A stretch of DNA of 64,000 nucleotides. Origin: Caldilineaceae bacterium (GTDB lineage: Bacteria; Chloroflexota; Anaerolineae; Caldilineales; Caldilineaceae). The notes under the pieces were generated by a model. It searched no databases, had not been told where the DNA came from, and was given only the letters and a program-made list of their open reading frames with translations. The stretch spans positions 1 to 64,000 of the forward strand of contig JAJEDI010000049.1 of the NCBI GenBank assembly GCA_022821585.1, in the 5' to 3' direction. Positions 1 through 7,556 of the stretch are shown here, in pieces. Position numbers and translations under genes: made by a program. The number at the start of each line of letters is the position of its first letter. The stretch's first letter is position 1.

Positions 1-362
1 AATATCCACCCTTGTTGGAGGTGGTTTGTTGTGGTTGGGGGGGGGTGGGGGGGGGGTCCCCCCCCCACAAGGGAGGGCGCTTGCGCCCAACCGCCCAAAT
101 AAACGACGAAAGAGGGAAGAGGAGTGAGGAGAGAGAAAGACCTGCGCTCGGCTCGCTGAGGTTTGCGATTGCCGGGAGGACGGTGAAGGCCGGGCCAGCG
201 CTCAAACGGGGCACGAAGTATATGCTCGAAGCTCCGTCAAAAACGGTGCTTTTGCGAAAGGTATATGTTGGGTATAATACCCCCGCCCTGCTCGATTTCC
301 GGCAATCGCCCGGGGGAAATCCGGCAATCGAACCTACGGTTCAAAGGGCCATCGGACGAGTT
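1..362. other. Non-coding left edge upstream of the DHH gene
   Basis: No gene is supported here. An open frame runs through it in phase with the DHH gene, but it would translate long G-runs and a basic low-complexity stretch unlike any DHH N-terminus, so I treat it as upstream DNA. It holds the two-hairpin element listed separately. A weak AT-rich stretch near 258-280 could be a promoter, but no convincing -35/-10 pair is visible. Confidence 0.6.
37..94 (+). repeat. REP-like two-hairpin element, copy 1
   Basis: Runs of G (37-45, 47-56) are followed by T and nine C (58-66), giving a 9-bp G/C hairpin. Then come ACAAGGGAGGGC and a second hairpin GGGCGC-TT-GCGCCC (75-88), ending in AACCGCC. The same order of parts, including ACAAGGGAGGGC, recurs in the same orientation near 7001-7064. 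The homopolymer runs may be affected by assembly error. Confidence 0.6.
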
Positions 363-1709
363 ATGGAAGAAACACCAACAATGGTGCTCTCCCTGCCGGA
401 AGGCTATGGCGCGCGGCGGCGGAGTGCTACAGAGAGAAGAGTTCAGCAGATCGTTGAGCTGGTGGAGGGGAAGAACAACCTCCTGGTTCTGATGCACAAC
501 GATCCGGACCCGGACGCAATCGCGAGCGCGCGCGCGATGGAGGAGATGCTGCGCATTCATGCTCCAGGCACGCCGGTGACGCTGGGACACGGCGGCATTA
601 TCGGCCGGGCCGAGAACTATACGATGGCTCGGGAGATCGTGCCCCACAAGGTCCGCATTTCGCAGCGGGCGGCCGCGGAGGAGATGAGCGTATATGACGG
701 TGTGATGCTGGTCGATACGCAGCCTGTGGCGGCCAACCATCTGCTGTGGAGCACGGACTACCCCGGTGAAGAGGTGTTGGCCGCGATTGATCATCATCCT
801 CCGCGGCGCAGCCAGTTGCGAGCCAGAGTCCACGACGTGCGCCCGGAGGTGGGCGCCTCCTCGACTCTTCTGTGCGAATACCTGGCTGTGGCGGAAGTAC
901 CGATCGACACGCGACTGGCGACCGCCCTCTTCTACGGGATCAAGTCGGACACGATGGGCCTCAGCCGGCACACGTCGACTCTGGATATCTGGGCCTACTC
1001 GACCTTACGCCATCTTGTCGAGACGGACCTGCTGAACAAGATCGAACATGTGCAAGTTCCCCGCACGTATTTTCGAAGCATAAGCGATGCGTTAGCCAAC
1101 ACGACAATCTACACGGTCTCCCTGCCCAGCGCCGTCGACGAAGAAGACGAGGAGGAGGCGGAGGAGATCATGGACGAGGAAGAGGCGGAGGGTTACAGAT
1201 CGGACCTTGAGCGATTCGACCTAGATATCATCGCGCTGTCGCGCATGCTCGCGCCCGGCAGTCCCGGTCCGCCGTCGAACCTGCAGGATGGGGGCGAGGA
1301 TGCGTCCGAGGGTGATGTAGAGCCGGAGGACGATGCGGACAGGGCTGGCGATATTGCCATCAGCCTGCTTTTTGATATGCCGCGACCCGATATGGCGGCA
1401 GAGGTGGCAGACCTGTTGATGCGCATGGAAAATGTCGCCTGGGTCGTTTGCCTGGGAATTTTCGGGGACCAGGGTGTGATGTCTGTGCGGGCGGCGGATT
1501 CGAACGCCAAGGCCGGTCGCCTGGTACGTATCATCGCCGGCCGGAACGGCTCCGCCGGCGGTCACAACACAATGGCCGGCGGACGCATTCATCTTCCCAA
1601 TAAGACGCCGGCAGAGCGGATTGCCGAGTTGCATGCGCTGGTGCCCCGTTTTCTCAAAGAGTTGGGCGCGGGCGACGACGTGGGCGTCGCGCTGCTGGAG
1701 GCGGAATAG
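363..1709 (+). CDS. DHH/DHHA1 family phosphoesterase with acidic insert
   Basis: 448 residues from ATG 363; ATG 381, seven codons later and preceded by GGAAG, is an equally possible start. The DHH domain shows HNDPDPDAIASA (45-56), VDTQ (117-120) and the defining DHH at 143-145, all expected metal ligands. The DHHA1 domain ends with GGHNTMAGG (399-407), the substrate-binding glycine motif. The family includes NrnA-type nanoRNases/pAp phosphatases and c-di-AMP phosphodiesterases. No membrane or sensor domain is present, so this is a stand-alone soluble enzyme whose substrate cannot be told from sequence. Odd point: about 70 residues between the two domains (260-330) are strongly acidic and probably disordered. 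The next two genes follow closely on the same strand. Confidence 0.88.
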   Translation: MEETPTMVLSLPEGYGARRRSATERRVQQIVELVEGKNNLLVLMHNDPDPDAIASARAMEEMLRIHAPGTPVTLGHGGIIGRAENYTMAREIVPHKVRISQRAAAEEMSVYDGVMLVDTQPVAANHLLWSTDYPGEEVLAAIDHHPPRRSQLRARVHDVRPEVGASSTLLCEYLAVAEVPIDTRLATALFYGIKSDTMGLSRHTSTLDIWAYSTLRHLVETDLLNKIEHVQVPRTYFRSISDALANTTIYTVSLPSAVDEEDEEEAEEIMDEEEAEGYRSDLERFDLDIIALSRMLAPGSPGPPSNLQDGGEDASEGDVEPEDDADRAGDIAISLLFDMPRPDMAAEVADLLMRMENVAWVVCLGIFGDQGVMSVRAADSNAKAGRLVRIIAGRNGSAGGHNTMAGGRIHLPNKTPAERIAELHALVPRFLKELGAGDDVGVALLEAE

Positions 1710-1755
1710 AGTCAGATTGTTGTCTTACACGAAGAGGACTTGAAGGAGTTTCTCG

Positions 1756-2058
1756 ATGCCGATCAGCGCCCCATCTCTGGGAGATGAGGAAGACCGCCGC
1801 GATCCTCGTTTTCAGGATGACGACTTGTACGAGTCTGAGAGCCTGGAGTTTCCGGGATTGACGCCTGTTCAGGCAGAAGCTGTACTCAAACGGCTGGGGG
1901 CGGGTGTGGTCGAGAAGTTGGCGCTGGTTGAGGGAATCGGCTGGCAGGCGCGAATCGAGCCGGTGCAAGGCGGCGTAGAGATCCATTTCCGCGCGCATGA
2001 CGAACTGATCGACGATCTGCTGCGCCGTTGCGAACAGCAGGCAGAACGAGAAGCGTGA
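1756..2058 (+). CDS. Small acidic protein of unknown function
   Basis: 100 residues, soluble, with an acidic first third ([17 protein letters not shown]) and a C-terminal half that looks like a compact alpha/beta fold. I do not recognise the family. The ATG is preceded by AAGGAG at good spacing. The gene sits 46 bp after the DHH gene, and its stop overlaps the GTG start of the decarboxylase by 4 bp (GTGA), so it is probably translated in the same operon and coupled to it. Conserved position next to DHH or mevalonate genes would be the best lead to a role. No motif supports an enzymatic assignment. Confidence 0.7.
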   Translation: MPISAPSLGDEEDRRDPRFQDDDLYESESLEFPGLTPVQAEAVLKRLGAGVVEKLALVEGIGWQARIEPVQGGVEIHFRAHDELIDDLLRRCEQQAEREA

Positions 2059-3116
2059 TTGGCGGTCGCGCAACCGGTCCGCTGTCCGAACGCAAGGCCA
2101 CTTGCCGTGCCGGCAGCAACATCGCCTTCATCAAGTACTGGGGCGTTGCCGGCGGCGCCGAAGATCTGAACATCCCACTCAACAATTCAATCAGCATGAC
2201 CCTGGCGGACGCGCATACGACGACGACGGTCGCCTGGGACGACAGCGGCTGCCTGCCAGAGGATTCGATTGCTATTGACGGCGAGCAGCTTGTGGGGTCT
2301 TCTGCGGAGCGAACTGTCGCTCACCTCGACCGGTTGCGCGCCCTCGCCGGCGTCCCCTACAAGGCCAGTGTTGTCAGCACCAACAATTTCCCGATGGCGT
2401 CCGGTATCGCGAGCTCGGCCAGCGGGTTCGCCGCGCTGACAGTGGCTGGGGCTGCTGCGCTGGGTCTCCGGTTGGACGTTACGCGGCTTTCGGCGGTGGC
2501 CCGCCAGGGGAGCGGCTCGGCCAGCCGCAGCCTGTTCGGGGGGTTTGTGGAGTGGGAGCGGGGGTGGGGAGGAGGAGAGAGTGAAGGCAATTCCCTTCTC
2601 GATTCTCGGAGTGTCGCGCACCAGTTGCACAGTGAAGATCACTGGGCGCTGCGGGATGTAATCGCCATCGTCAGCACCAGTGCCAAGCGGGTCAGCAGCA
2701 GCAGCGGGCACCGGCTGGCGGCGACAAGCCCTCTTAACGCGGCGCGCACGGCGTGCGTCGGGGCGTGGCTGGAGACCGTGCGGCAGGCGATCGCGGATCG
2801 CGATATCGGTAAACTCGGCCCTATATTGGAGCTGGACGCGCTGGCGATGCACGGGGTGATGATGACGAGCACGCCGAGCCTGCTTTACTGGCAGCCGGGC
2901 ACATTGGAGGTGCTGCAGGCGGTGCGGGCCTGGCGCGAGGATGACGGCGTGCCGGTCTACTTTACGATCGATGCGGGGCCGAACGTACATCTGATCTGTG
3001 AGGCGGACAGTGCGGCAGAGGTGGAGCGGCGTGTGGGTGCGCTGCCGGCGGTGGAGCGTGTGCTGGTGAGTGGTCCCGGGACTGGTCCAGAGTTGTCGGA
3101 TGGGCATTTGATTTGA
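2055..3116 (+). CDS. mvaD: Diphosphomevalonate (or phosphomevalonate) decarboxylase
   Basis: 353 residues from GTG 2055, chosen because it overlaps the previous stop (GTGA) and gives a normal N-terminus; an in-frame TTG at 2028 would add nine residues. GHMP-kinase fold: the family signature [10 protein letters not shown] at 21-30, [10 protein letters not shown] at 41-50, the glycine/serine-rich phosphate loop [13 protein letters not shown] at 113-125, [15 protein letters not shown] near 153-167, and [10 protein letters not shown] with the expected catalytic Asp306. Mevalonate decarboxylases make isopentenyl (di)phosphate from mevalonate 5-(di)phosphate with ATP-driven loss of CO2. Some Chloroflexota (Roseiflexus) have a phosphomevalonate decarboxylase paired with isopentenyl phosphate kinase, so the exact substrate is open. 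No other mevalonate gene is in the window. Confidence 0.88.
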   Translation: MIGGRATGPLSERKATCRAGSNIAFIKYWGVAGGAEDLNIPLNNSISMTLADAHTTTTVAWDDSGCLPEDSIAIDGEQLVGSSAERTVAHLDRLRALAGVPYKASVVSTNNFPMASGIASSASGFAALTVAGAAALGLRLDVTRLSAVARQGSGSASRSLFGGFVEWERGWGGGESEGNSLLDSRSVAHQLHSEDHWALRDVIAIVSTSAKRVSSSSGHRLAATSPLNAARTACVGAWLETVRQAIADRDIGKLGPILELDALAMHGVMMTSTPSLLYWQPGTLEVLQAVRAWREDDGVPVYFTIDAGPNVHLICEADSAAEVERRVGALPAVERVLVSGPGTGPELSDGHLI

Positions 3117-3197
3117 GGGACAAGGGGAGAAAACTCTTTCCTGTTCGAAGGAATTGTCTACGAACTCTAGTAAATCGGGGGCCGCAGTGGCGGTGGA

Positions 3198-3977
3198 ATG
3201 ACGTTGAAAGAGCTCGACTTACACAGTTATCGTCAATCCCATCACTGGCGGATTGTGGAAACAGCGGAGAGTTTGTTCTTCATTGATGTTGCCCTACCAG
3301 ACTCGAACTCAGAACAGATTAAGAACCTGATTGAAATGACCGACCAGTGTCACCAACGCGTTCGTATGGCGCTAGACATTGGCTCAGAAGTAAAGGACAA
3401 GGAACGTCAGCGTCGGGTCAATACTTGGCTTTACGCTTCAGACCTTCTTGCGAGGTCTGACTTCGCTGACCCAGGTAAACCGCGTATGTTTTATGGAACC
3501 GTCAATCCTGCAGGCTTACACTTGATCACACGTGGATTGGACTGGGATAACCCAATTGTATCTCAAGGAGTGCTCCATGAAGTCGTTCATTTTTGGTGGG
3601 CTGACCAAATGGGCGAAGCGCCTTCTCTGTTGAACGAAGGTGTTGCTGTCTACTTCGAGCACATTTTGGGGATGGACGCCGCGAAGGGACGTGAAACGCT
3701 GAAGAACATCTGGCGAGAATATGCTGGTATGGCGAGACCCGGATTCCTGCGGCGGCTCTGCAAGAACAATATCTTTTGGACTGAAAAAGCCGCCGGTGAG
3801 CCCGTCTATGAGATCAGCGGATATTTCTTCTCTTTTCTTCTGAACAGTTGTGGATTGCCAGGAATAAAGCGCATCTTCCTCAGATCGTATTTTGATGACC
3901 CTGACCTTTCAGGGCACATCGAGGAGGTGATTGGAGAGCCTCTAGACTCTATAGAGAAAAGAATCGCTCACCAATAA
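3198..3977 (+). CDS. Putative gluzincin-type metallopeptidase
   Basis: 259 residues, no signal peptide or membrane segment. HEVVH at 127-131 is a zinc-binding HExxH motif. LLNEGVAVYFEH follows, with Glu147 in the position of the third gluzincin ligand, 15 residues after the second His; M1-like enzymes usually have 18. This suggests the peptidase MA-like group, where many members are poorly characterised. The substrate is unknown. The start ATG has only a weak GGTGG next to it. The gene is visibly less GC-rich than its neighbours and stands alone between the mevalonate operon and a 600-bp non-coding gap, which fits recent acquisition. Confidence 0.72.
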   Translation: MTLKELDLHSYRQSHHWRIVETAESLFFIDVALPDSNSEQIKNLIEMTDQCHQRVRMALDIGSEVKDKERQRRVNTWLYASDLLARSDFADPGKPRMFYGTVNPAGLHLITRGLDWDNPIVSQGVLHEVVHFWWADQMGEAPSLLNEGVAVYFEHILGMDAAKGRETLKNIWREYAGMARPGFLRRLCKNNIFWTEKAAGEPVYEISGYFFSFLLNSCGLPGIKRIFLRSYFDDPDLSGHIEEVIGEPLDSIEKRIAHQ

Positions 3978-4073
3978 CGCACGAAGGCTGGCCCCAAAAA
4001 AGCAACTTTCATCCAGGAAGGGACAAACTTATCAAAGGTTTAATCAAATCCACCCATAATTTAGTGAATCCAC

Positions 4074-4098
4074 TAGGGCACCCACAAGGGGCGCCCTA
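4074..4098. repeat. REP-like palindrome
   Basis: TAGGGCACCC and GGGCGCCCTA form a stem with 9 of 10 pairs around a short ACAAG loop. It shares the CCCACAAGGG core with the two-hairpin elements at 37-94 and 7001-7064, so it may be a reduced member of the same dispersed family. Location in a non-coding gap fits a REP-type sequence. Confidence 0.5.
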
Positions 4099-4164
4099 CG
4101 GTGGGATGGCTGGTTGGCAGGAATTGCCAACGAAACCTAAGCTGTCAGCGAGTCGTAGGCACAT

Positions 4165-4311
4165 ATGCAAACGACCGAAAGCCAGACGGATCTCTATGCC
4201 GAAGGCGCCGTTATCAAACAGGCGATGGAGGGAAATTGCCACTTAAGTCAATTGAAAGCCCTCGCTGAAGTCCTTGAGCACGTACGCTGTGGGCTGGCGA
4301 CCGCATCCTAG
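4165..4311 (+). CDS. Possible 48-residue peptide or gene remnant
   Basis: ATG 4165 to TAG 4309-4311. The translation (beginning MQTTESQTDLYAEGA, then KALAEVLEHVRCG) is balanced and looks like a short helical protein rather than random frame. The only ribosome-site candidate is TAGG six bases upstream. I do not recognise it. It may be a small gene or the tail of a decayed one in this lower-GC patch. Support is weak. Confidence 0.25.
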   Translation: MQTTESQTDLYAEGAVIKQAMEGNCHLSQLKALAEVLEHVRCGLATAS

Positions 4312-4587
4312 AGGGCATATGGTCGCGATACTTCCGCTGTTTTCACCGCAGGCGTGCACTGCCTGAATTCGGCCAAACTTCGACCTCTCCGATTCCGCCC
4401 CTCTTTAGCCTTTGTGCAGAAACTCATACTGGTAGAAGACAAGAAGACAGTGGACTATGTCAGTGCGTACCGTTCTCCAGGTCGTGAGGAATGAGCCGAC
4501 TGCTTCGTCGGAGGCTCCGGGGCGCCACGGGCAACAGGCACTGACAATGACCTGGACTCCGTCTCGCTTCTTCCTTTGGCGCAGTCT

Positions 4588-5946
4588 TCACGCCATCTTC
4601 ATCTCGGCGATTTCCCGGCGCAGGCCGGCGGCTATGGAAAGCAGGGCCATCATGGCTCCCGCGCCGACGAAGACCCAGCCCAGACTCAGCTTGATCAGCG
4701 CGCCGGAGACGGCGTTTGAAATTGGGGACAGGCCGATTGAGGCGATCATGAGGAGGCTCATGACGCGTCCCATCACGTTTTGGGGCGTCCGGGCCTGGAG
4801 CCAGGTCGTGAACATGATGTCTGTGTATCCGCCCATGACGCCGATTGCGACAACCAGGGCGGCGGCGAGCCAGGTCGCTGTCAGGAAGCCGAAAGGCATG
4901 ATCAGCATGCCGCTGAGGACATAGGTGATGACGAAAAGGTGGCCCAGCCGCCTCTTGGGGGTAGGCAAGGCCCCCGCCAACACTGCGCCGAGCAAGGCGC
5001 CGCCGGCGTAAGCAGATGAGATAATGCCGACTGCCAATGCGCCCTGTGGGAGCCGGGTACTGGCTAAGACCGGAATGCCGACGATGACCGGTCCTTGTAC
5101 GAAAAGCTCGATCGCCGCGATCAGAAGAAAGAGTGTAAACATGGCGGCGTCGGAACGCACAAAGCGAAAGCCTTCGGCGATTGAGGTCCAGATGCTGCCG
5201 CCGTCTTTGCCCTCGCCGGAGGGGCTCTTGCCGTTTTGCCCCGCTGATTTTTGCGCTTCCGGACTCAGCTGTATAAAGGCAAGCAGTAGGGAGGAGATGA
5301 GAAAGGCGCCGGCTACCACGGCGAATGCGAACCCCACGCCAGCCGTGTCCGCCGGCGCGGCTGCCGTTACGCGCTGCAGCGAGGGGAGCACGTTGTTCGT
5401 GCCGCTGAATGCGGCGATCAGCGCGCCGGCCAGCATAGGCCCGACAAATCCGCTCGATTCCGTGGTGGTCTGCGTAATGACATTGGCATGACGAAGCTGT
5501 TTTTCTGTGACGATACGCGGCAGAAGCGCTGCCTGAGCCGGATAGTAGAAGGCGTCAGCAATCCCTTTGGCCAAGGCAAAGAGGTAGAGCAGCCACAGAT
5601 TCAACATGCCGGTCAGCACAAGCGCCGCCAGGACGGATCCTAAGAAGACACGAACGACATTGCTGGCCTGGAGAATCATGCGCGGGGACGAGCGATCCAC
5701 AATCGACCCGCCGATGAGCATAAAGAAGACTGTGGGGACACTGCCGACGGCGACGACCGCACCGACGGCCAGCGGGTCGCCGGTCAGAAGCAGAACGAGC
5801 CAGGGAAATGCGATCAGATCGAACTGATCGCCGATTGCGGATAGGGTGCCGGCACCCCAAAGTAATCGGAAATTGCGCGTCTTGAGCAGTTCCCAGAATG
5901 AGCTGTTCCTGGCTTCCCCAGCCGTATCCTGGCCGTTGTTATCCAA
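4588..5946 (-). CDS. MFS transporter (efflux type)
   Basis: 452 residues with about twelve hydrophobic segments and the major facilitator layout. The first cytoplasmic loop carries GGSIVDRSSPRMILQ, the loop-2/3 motif of drug and siderophore exporters of the MFS_3 group (EntS-like). A central hydrophilic loop (about 230-255) separates the halves. The start is TTG 5946 with AGGAG eight bases upstream. It lies 51 bp behind the TetR gene in the same orientation, so the two form an operon, and the neighbour suggests drug-inducible export. Substrate unknown. It would act in the cytoplasmic membrane using the proton gradient. Confidence 0.88.
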   Translation of the reverse strand: MDNNGQDTAGEARNSSFWELLKTRNFRLLWGAGTLSAIGDQFDLIAFPWLVLLLTGDPLAVGAVVAVGSVPTVFFMLIGGSIVDRSSPRMILQASNVVRVFLGSVLAALVLTGMLNLWLLYLFALAKGIADAFYYPAQAALLPRIVTEKQLRHANVITQTTTESSGFVGPMLAGALIAAFSGTNNVLPSLQRVTAAAPADTAGVGFAFAVVAGAFLISSLLLAFIQLSPEAQKSAGQNGKSPSGEGKDGGSIWTSIAEGFRFVRSDAAMFTLFLLIAAIELFVQGPVIVGIPVLASTRLPQGALAVGIISSAYAGGALLGAVLAGALPTPKRRLGHLFVITYVLSGMLIMPFGFLTATWLAAALVVAIGVMGGYTDIMFTTWLQARTPQNVMGRVMSLLMIASIGLSPISNAVSGALIKLSLGWVFVGAGAMMALLSIAAGLRREIAEMKMA

Positions 5947-5997
5947 TCTATTCTCCTGCGTTCCGAATTTGAAAACCCTGCTATTCGGTTGGGAAGC

Positions 5998-6546
5998 CTA
6001 TCTTCCCAGACCTCTCATGAGCGTGCGCGCGGCAAGTTGCGCTGCGTCATTGCGCGCTATTGAGCCGCTGTCCACGGCATACCACGCGCCCCAGATCAGC
6101 AGGTCGATCGTCTGAACGATCCAGGCTGTGGGTATGTCCGGTGAAAACAGTTCCTTCTGCTTAAGCTCCTGGACAAATGTGTTCAGTCTATCAAGCTGCC
6201 TGTCATAGGCACCGGCAACCTCGGCGAATTCCATCAGATCCGGGTACGTCACCAGGTAGGAGTACCGATCTCCGATAGGCGCCAGAAGCTCAAACATCAG
6301 TTGGAGACTCTCTTCCGGTCTCAAGTCCGTGCGCAAGACTTCGTCCAGCGCAATGTCGATCTCGCGCAGAGCACCCAGGGCGATTTCTCGAAGAAGGTCT
6401 TGCCGTTTCGGGAAGTAGCGTTGCAATGTGGCGCGCCCAACTCCTGTCTGTGCAGCGATTTCGCTAAGCGAAGCGCCGTGGTTTGTTGCCAGAACACGAC
6501 TGGAGGCTATGATCAGTTGTTGTTTGCGTGAGTCATGTTTGGACAT
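5998..6546 (-). CDS. TetR/AcrR family transcriptional regulator
   Basis: 182 residues. The N-terminal helix-turn-helix is clear (ASLSEIAAQTGVGRATLQRYF at about 25-45, then PKRQDLLREI), followed by a diverse all-helical ligand domain. It heads a two-gene operon with the MFS exporter. A perfect 18-bp inverted repeat lies immediately upstream of its start codon, so autorepression and control of the exporter are likely. The ligand is probably a substrate of the transporter, but nothing in the sequence names it. The start ATG at 6546 has no obvious Shine-Dalgarno, since the palindrome occupies that position. Confidence 0.9.
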   Translation of the reverse strand: MSKHDSRKQQLIIASSRVLATNHGASLSEIAAQTGVGRATLQRYFPKRQDLLREIALGALREIDIALDEVLRTDLRPEESLQLMFELLAPIGDRYSYLVTYPDLMEFAEVAGAYDRQLDRLNTFVQELKQKELFSPDIPTAWIVQTIDLLIWGAWYAVDSGSIARNDAAQLAARTLMRGLGR

Positions 6547-6548
6547 TG

Positions 6549-6566
6549 TGAGTCAATCTTGACTCA
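6549..6566. promoter_or_regulatory. Palindromic operator of the TetR-MFS operon
   Basis: TGAGTCAATCTTGACTCA: arms TGAGTCAA and TTGACTCA are exact inverted repeats around two central bases. It ends two bases before the TetR start codon, so it covers the ribosome-binding position and probably the transcription start. The AT-rich DNA just beyond (6570-6595) is the likely promoter. Length and symmetry fit a TetR dimer site. Confidence 0.7.
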
Positions 6567-7000
6567 TTTGGGTAAATATTTATGTAGGATACATTCCAGT
6601 ATTGGACAGAGAATTGGGAATCATGACATGAGCGGGCCCTTTCTGGCTGCCTGTGCTGTGAGGGGCAACGGGGGCAGACCGATCAGGACTCTGAAGAATC
6701 ATGCATGGCAGAGAACAGTCTCAACAGTTACGGCGACACTGCGACTCACCCCACGAAGCTGTGAAGTGGGCGTTTTTCCTTCATCTTGAATATGGATTGG
6801 CAAGTCACTGTCAGCTCGGTCCGGAGGCACTTTCCTCAGGCCCATACCGTCAACAGTCGCGCTGCAGGTGAGAGTGGGAGCGAGGGCGGGCACAGGGCCG
6901 GCGCCTACGGGGATTTGATGGGACTGGCGGGACGTGGTCTGGCGAAACTCCTTCGACTGGACACCTGTTACAGATATCGACACCAGGTCGACAAGGCATG

Positions 7001-7064
7001 TTGTTGGTGGGGGCGTTGGGGGGGCGGAGCCCCCGCACAAGGGAGGGCCGAATAGGCCCGACCG
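7001..7064 (+). repeat. REP-like two-hairpin element, copy 2
   Basis: Order of parts: TTGTTGGTGG, a G-run, hairpin GGGGGC-GGA-GCCCCC (7020-7034), GCACAAGGGAG, hairpin GGGCC-GAATA-GGCCC (7045-7059), GACCGC. This matches copy 1 at 37-94 in order, spacing and the ACAAGGGAGGG core, while the hairpin loops differ. Such stem conservation with sequence change suggests that structure is retained. Confidence 0.65.
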
Positions 7065-7073
7065 CACAACTGC

Positions 7074-7101
7074 AGTGGTCAGTGGTCAGTGGTTAGTGGT
7101 T
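7074..7101 (+). repeat. Short tandem heptamer repeat (AGTGGTY)4
   Basis: Two copies of AGTGGTC then two of AGTGGTT, head to tail. Similar heptamer repeats (STRR type) are known from intergenic DNA of filamentous cyanobacteria and other phyla. The same heptamer recurs at 28792-28805 and 30145-30165 in this window. Confidence 0.75.
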
Positions 7102-7556
7102 AGTTGCGGCGATTCGCCTGCATCGTTGTTGATCGCGGAATGGCTATGGTTTAGTTGCCGCCAGAGGTGTAGGAGAACTCATCCCCGTTTTGGACTGCAC
7201 GCGCAGGCTTCGGCGACGGGCGCGAAATGGCGAAATCGTGTACAATATGCGAATCTTGCGGGGCCTGGCTTGCCGCGGTTCTGCTCGCCGCCACTTTTGT
7301 CAGCAGCGCTCTCCTGGCCGAGCAACTTTGTGGAAGATGGCTTCACTGGCCGTGATCCCACAGACGGAGGCGCAGCAGATGCCCTCCACCGAACAGCTTG
7401 CATTTGCATTAGGAATTGTCGCCGATGGAAACCGTAAACGGATGGCGGCGACGGTTTCCGATTGGATCAGTTTCTCTGTAGTACAGCGTTAGCCTATCAG
7501 CGGGCACATTGAAATCCCCCCTATGGATGAACGCTGTGAAAGGCACAGTTAGTCGA

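Larger units (their letters stand above)
3978..4587. other. Gene-poor gap after the metallopeptidase
   Basis: About 600 bp of mixed composition without a convincing gene. It contains a palindrome at 4074-4098 and a 48-codon frame at 4165-4311, both listed separately. Longer open frames here (60 and 155 codons) lack codon character or run antisense to the MFS gene. No terminator with a T-tract was seen. Confidence 0.5.
6567..7556. other. Long non-coding stretch before hflX
   Basis: About 990 bp with no supported gene. Several open frames of 75-170 codons exist on both strands but have no ribosome sites, overlap each other and cross the repeat elements. It contains the second two-hairpin element (7001-7064) and a heptamer tandem repeat (7074-7101). 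TGTACAAT near 7239-7246 is a possible -10 region for hflX without a good -35. Confidence 0.5.

Noticed and set aside
12..362. N-terminal extension of the DHH gene to position 12
   Set aside because: It would translate homopolymeric G-runs and a repeat element, lacks a ribosome site, and DHH homologues start near the ATG at 363 or 381.
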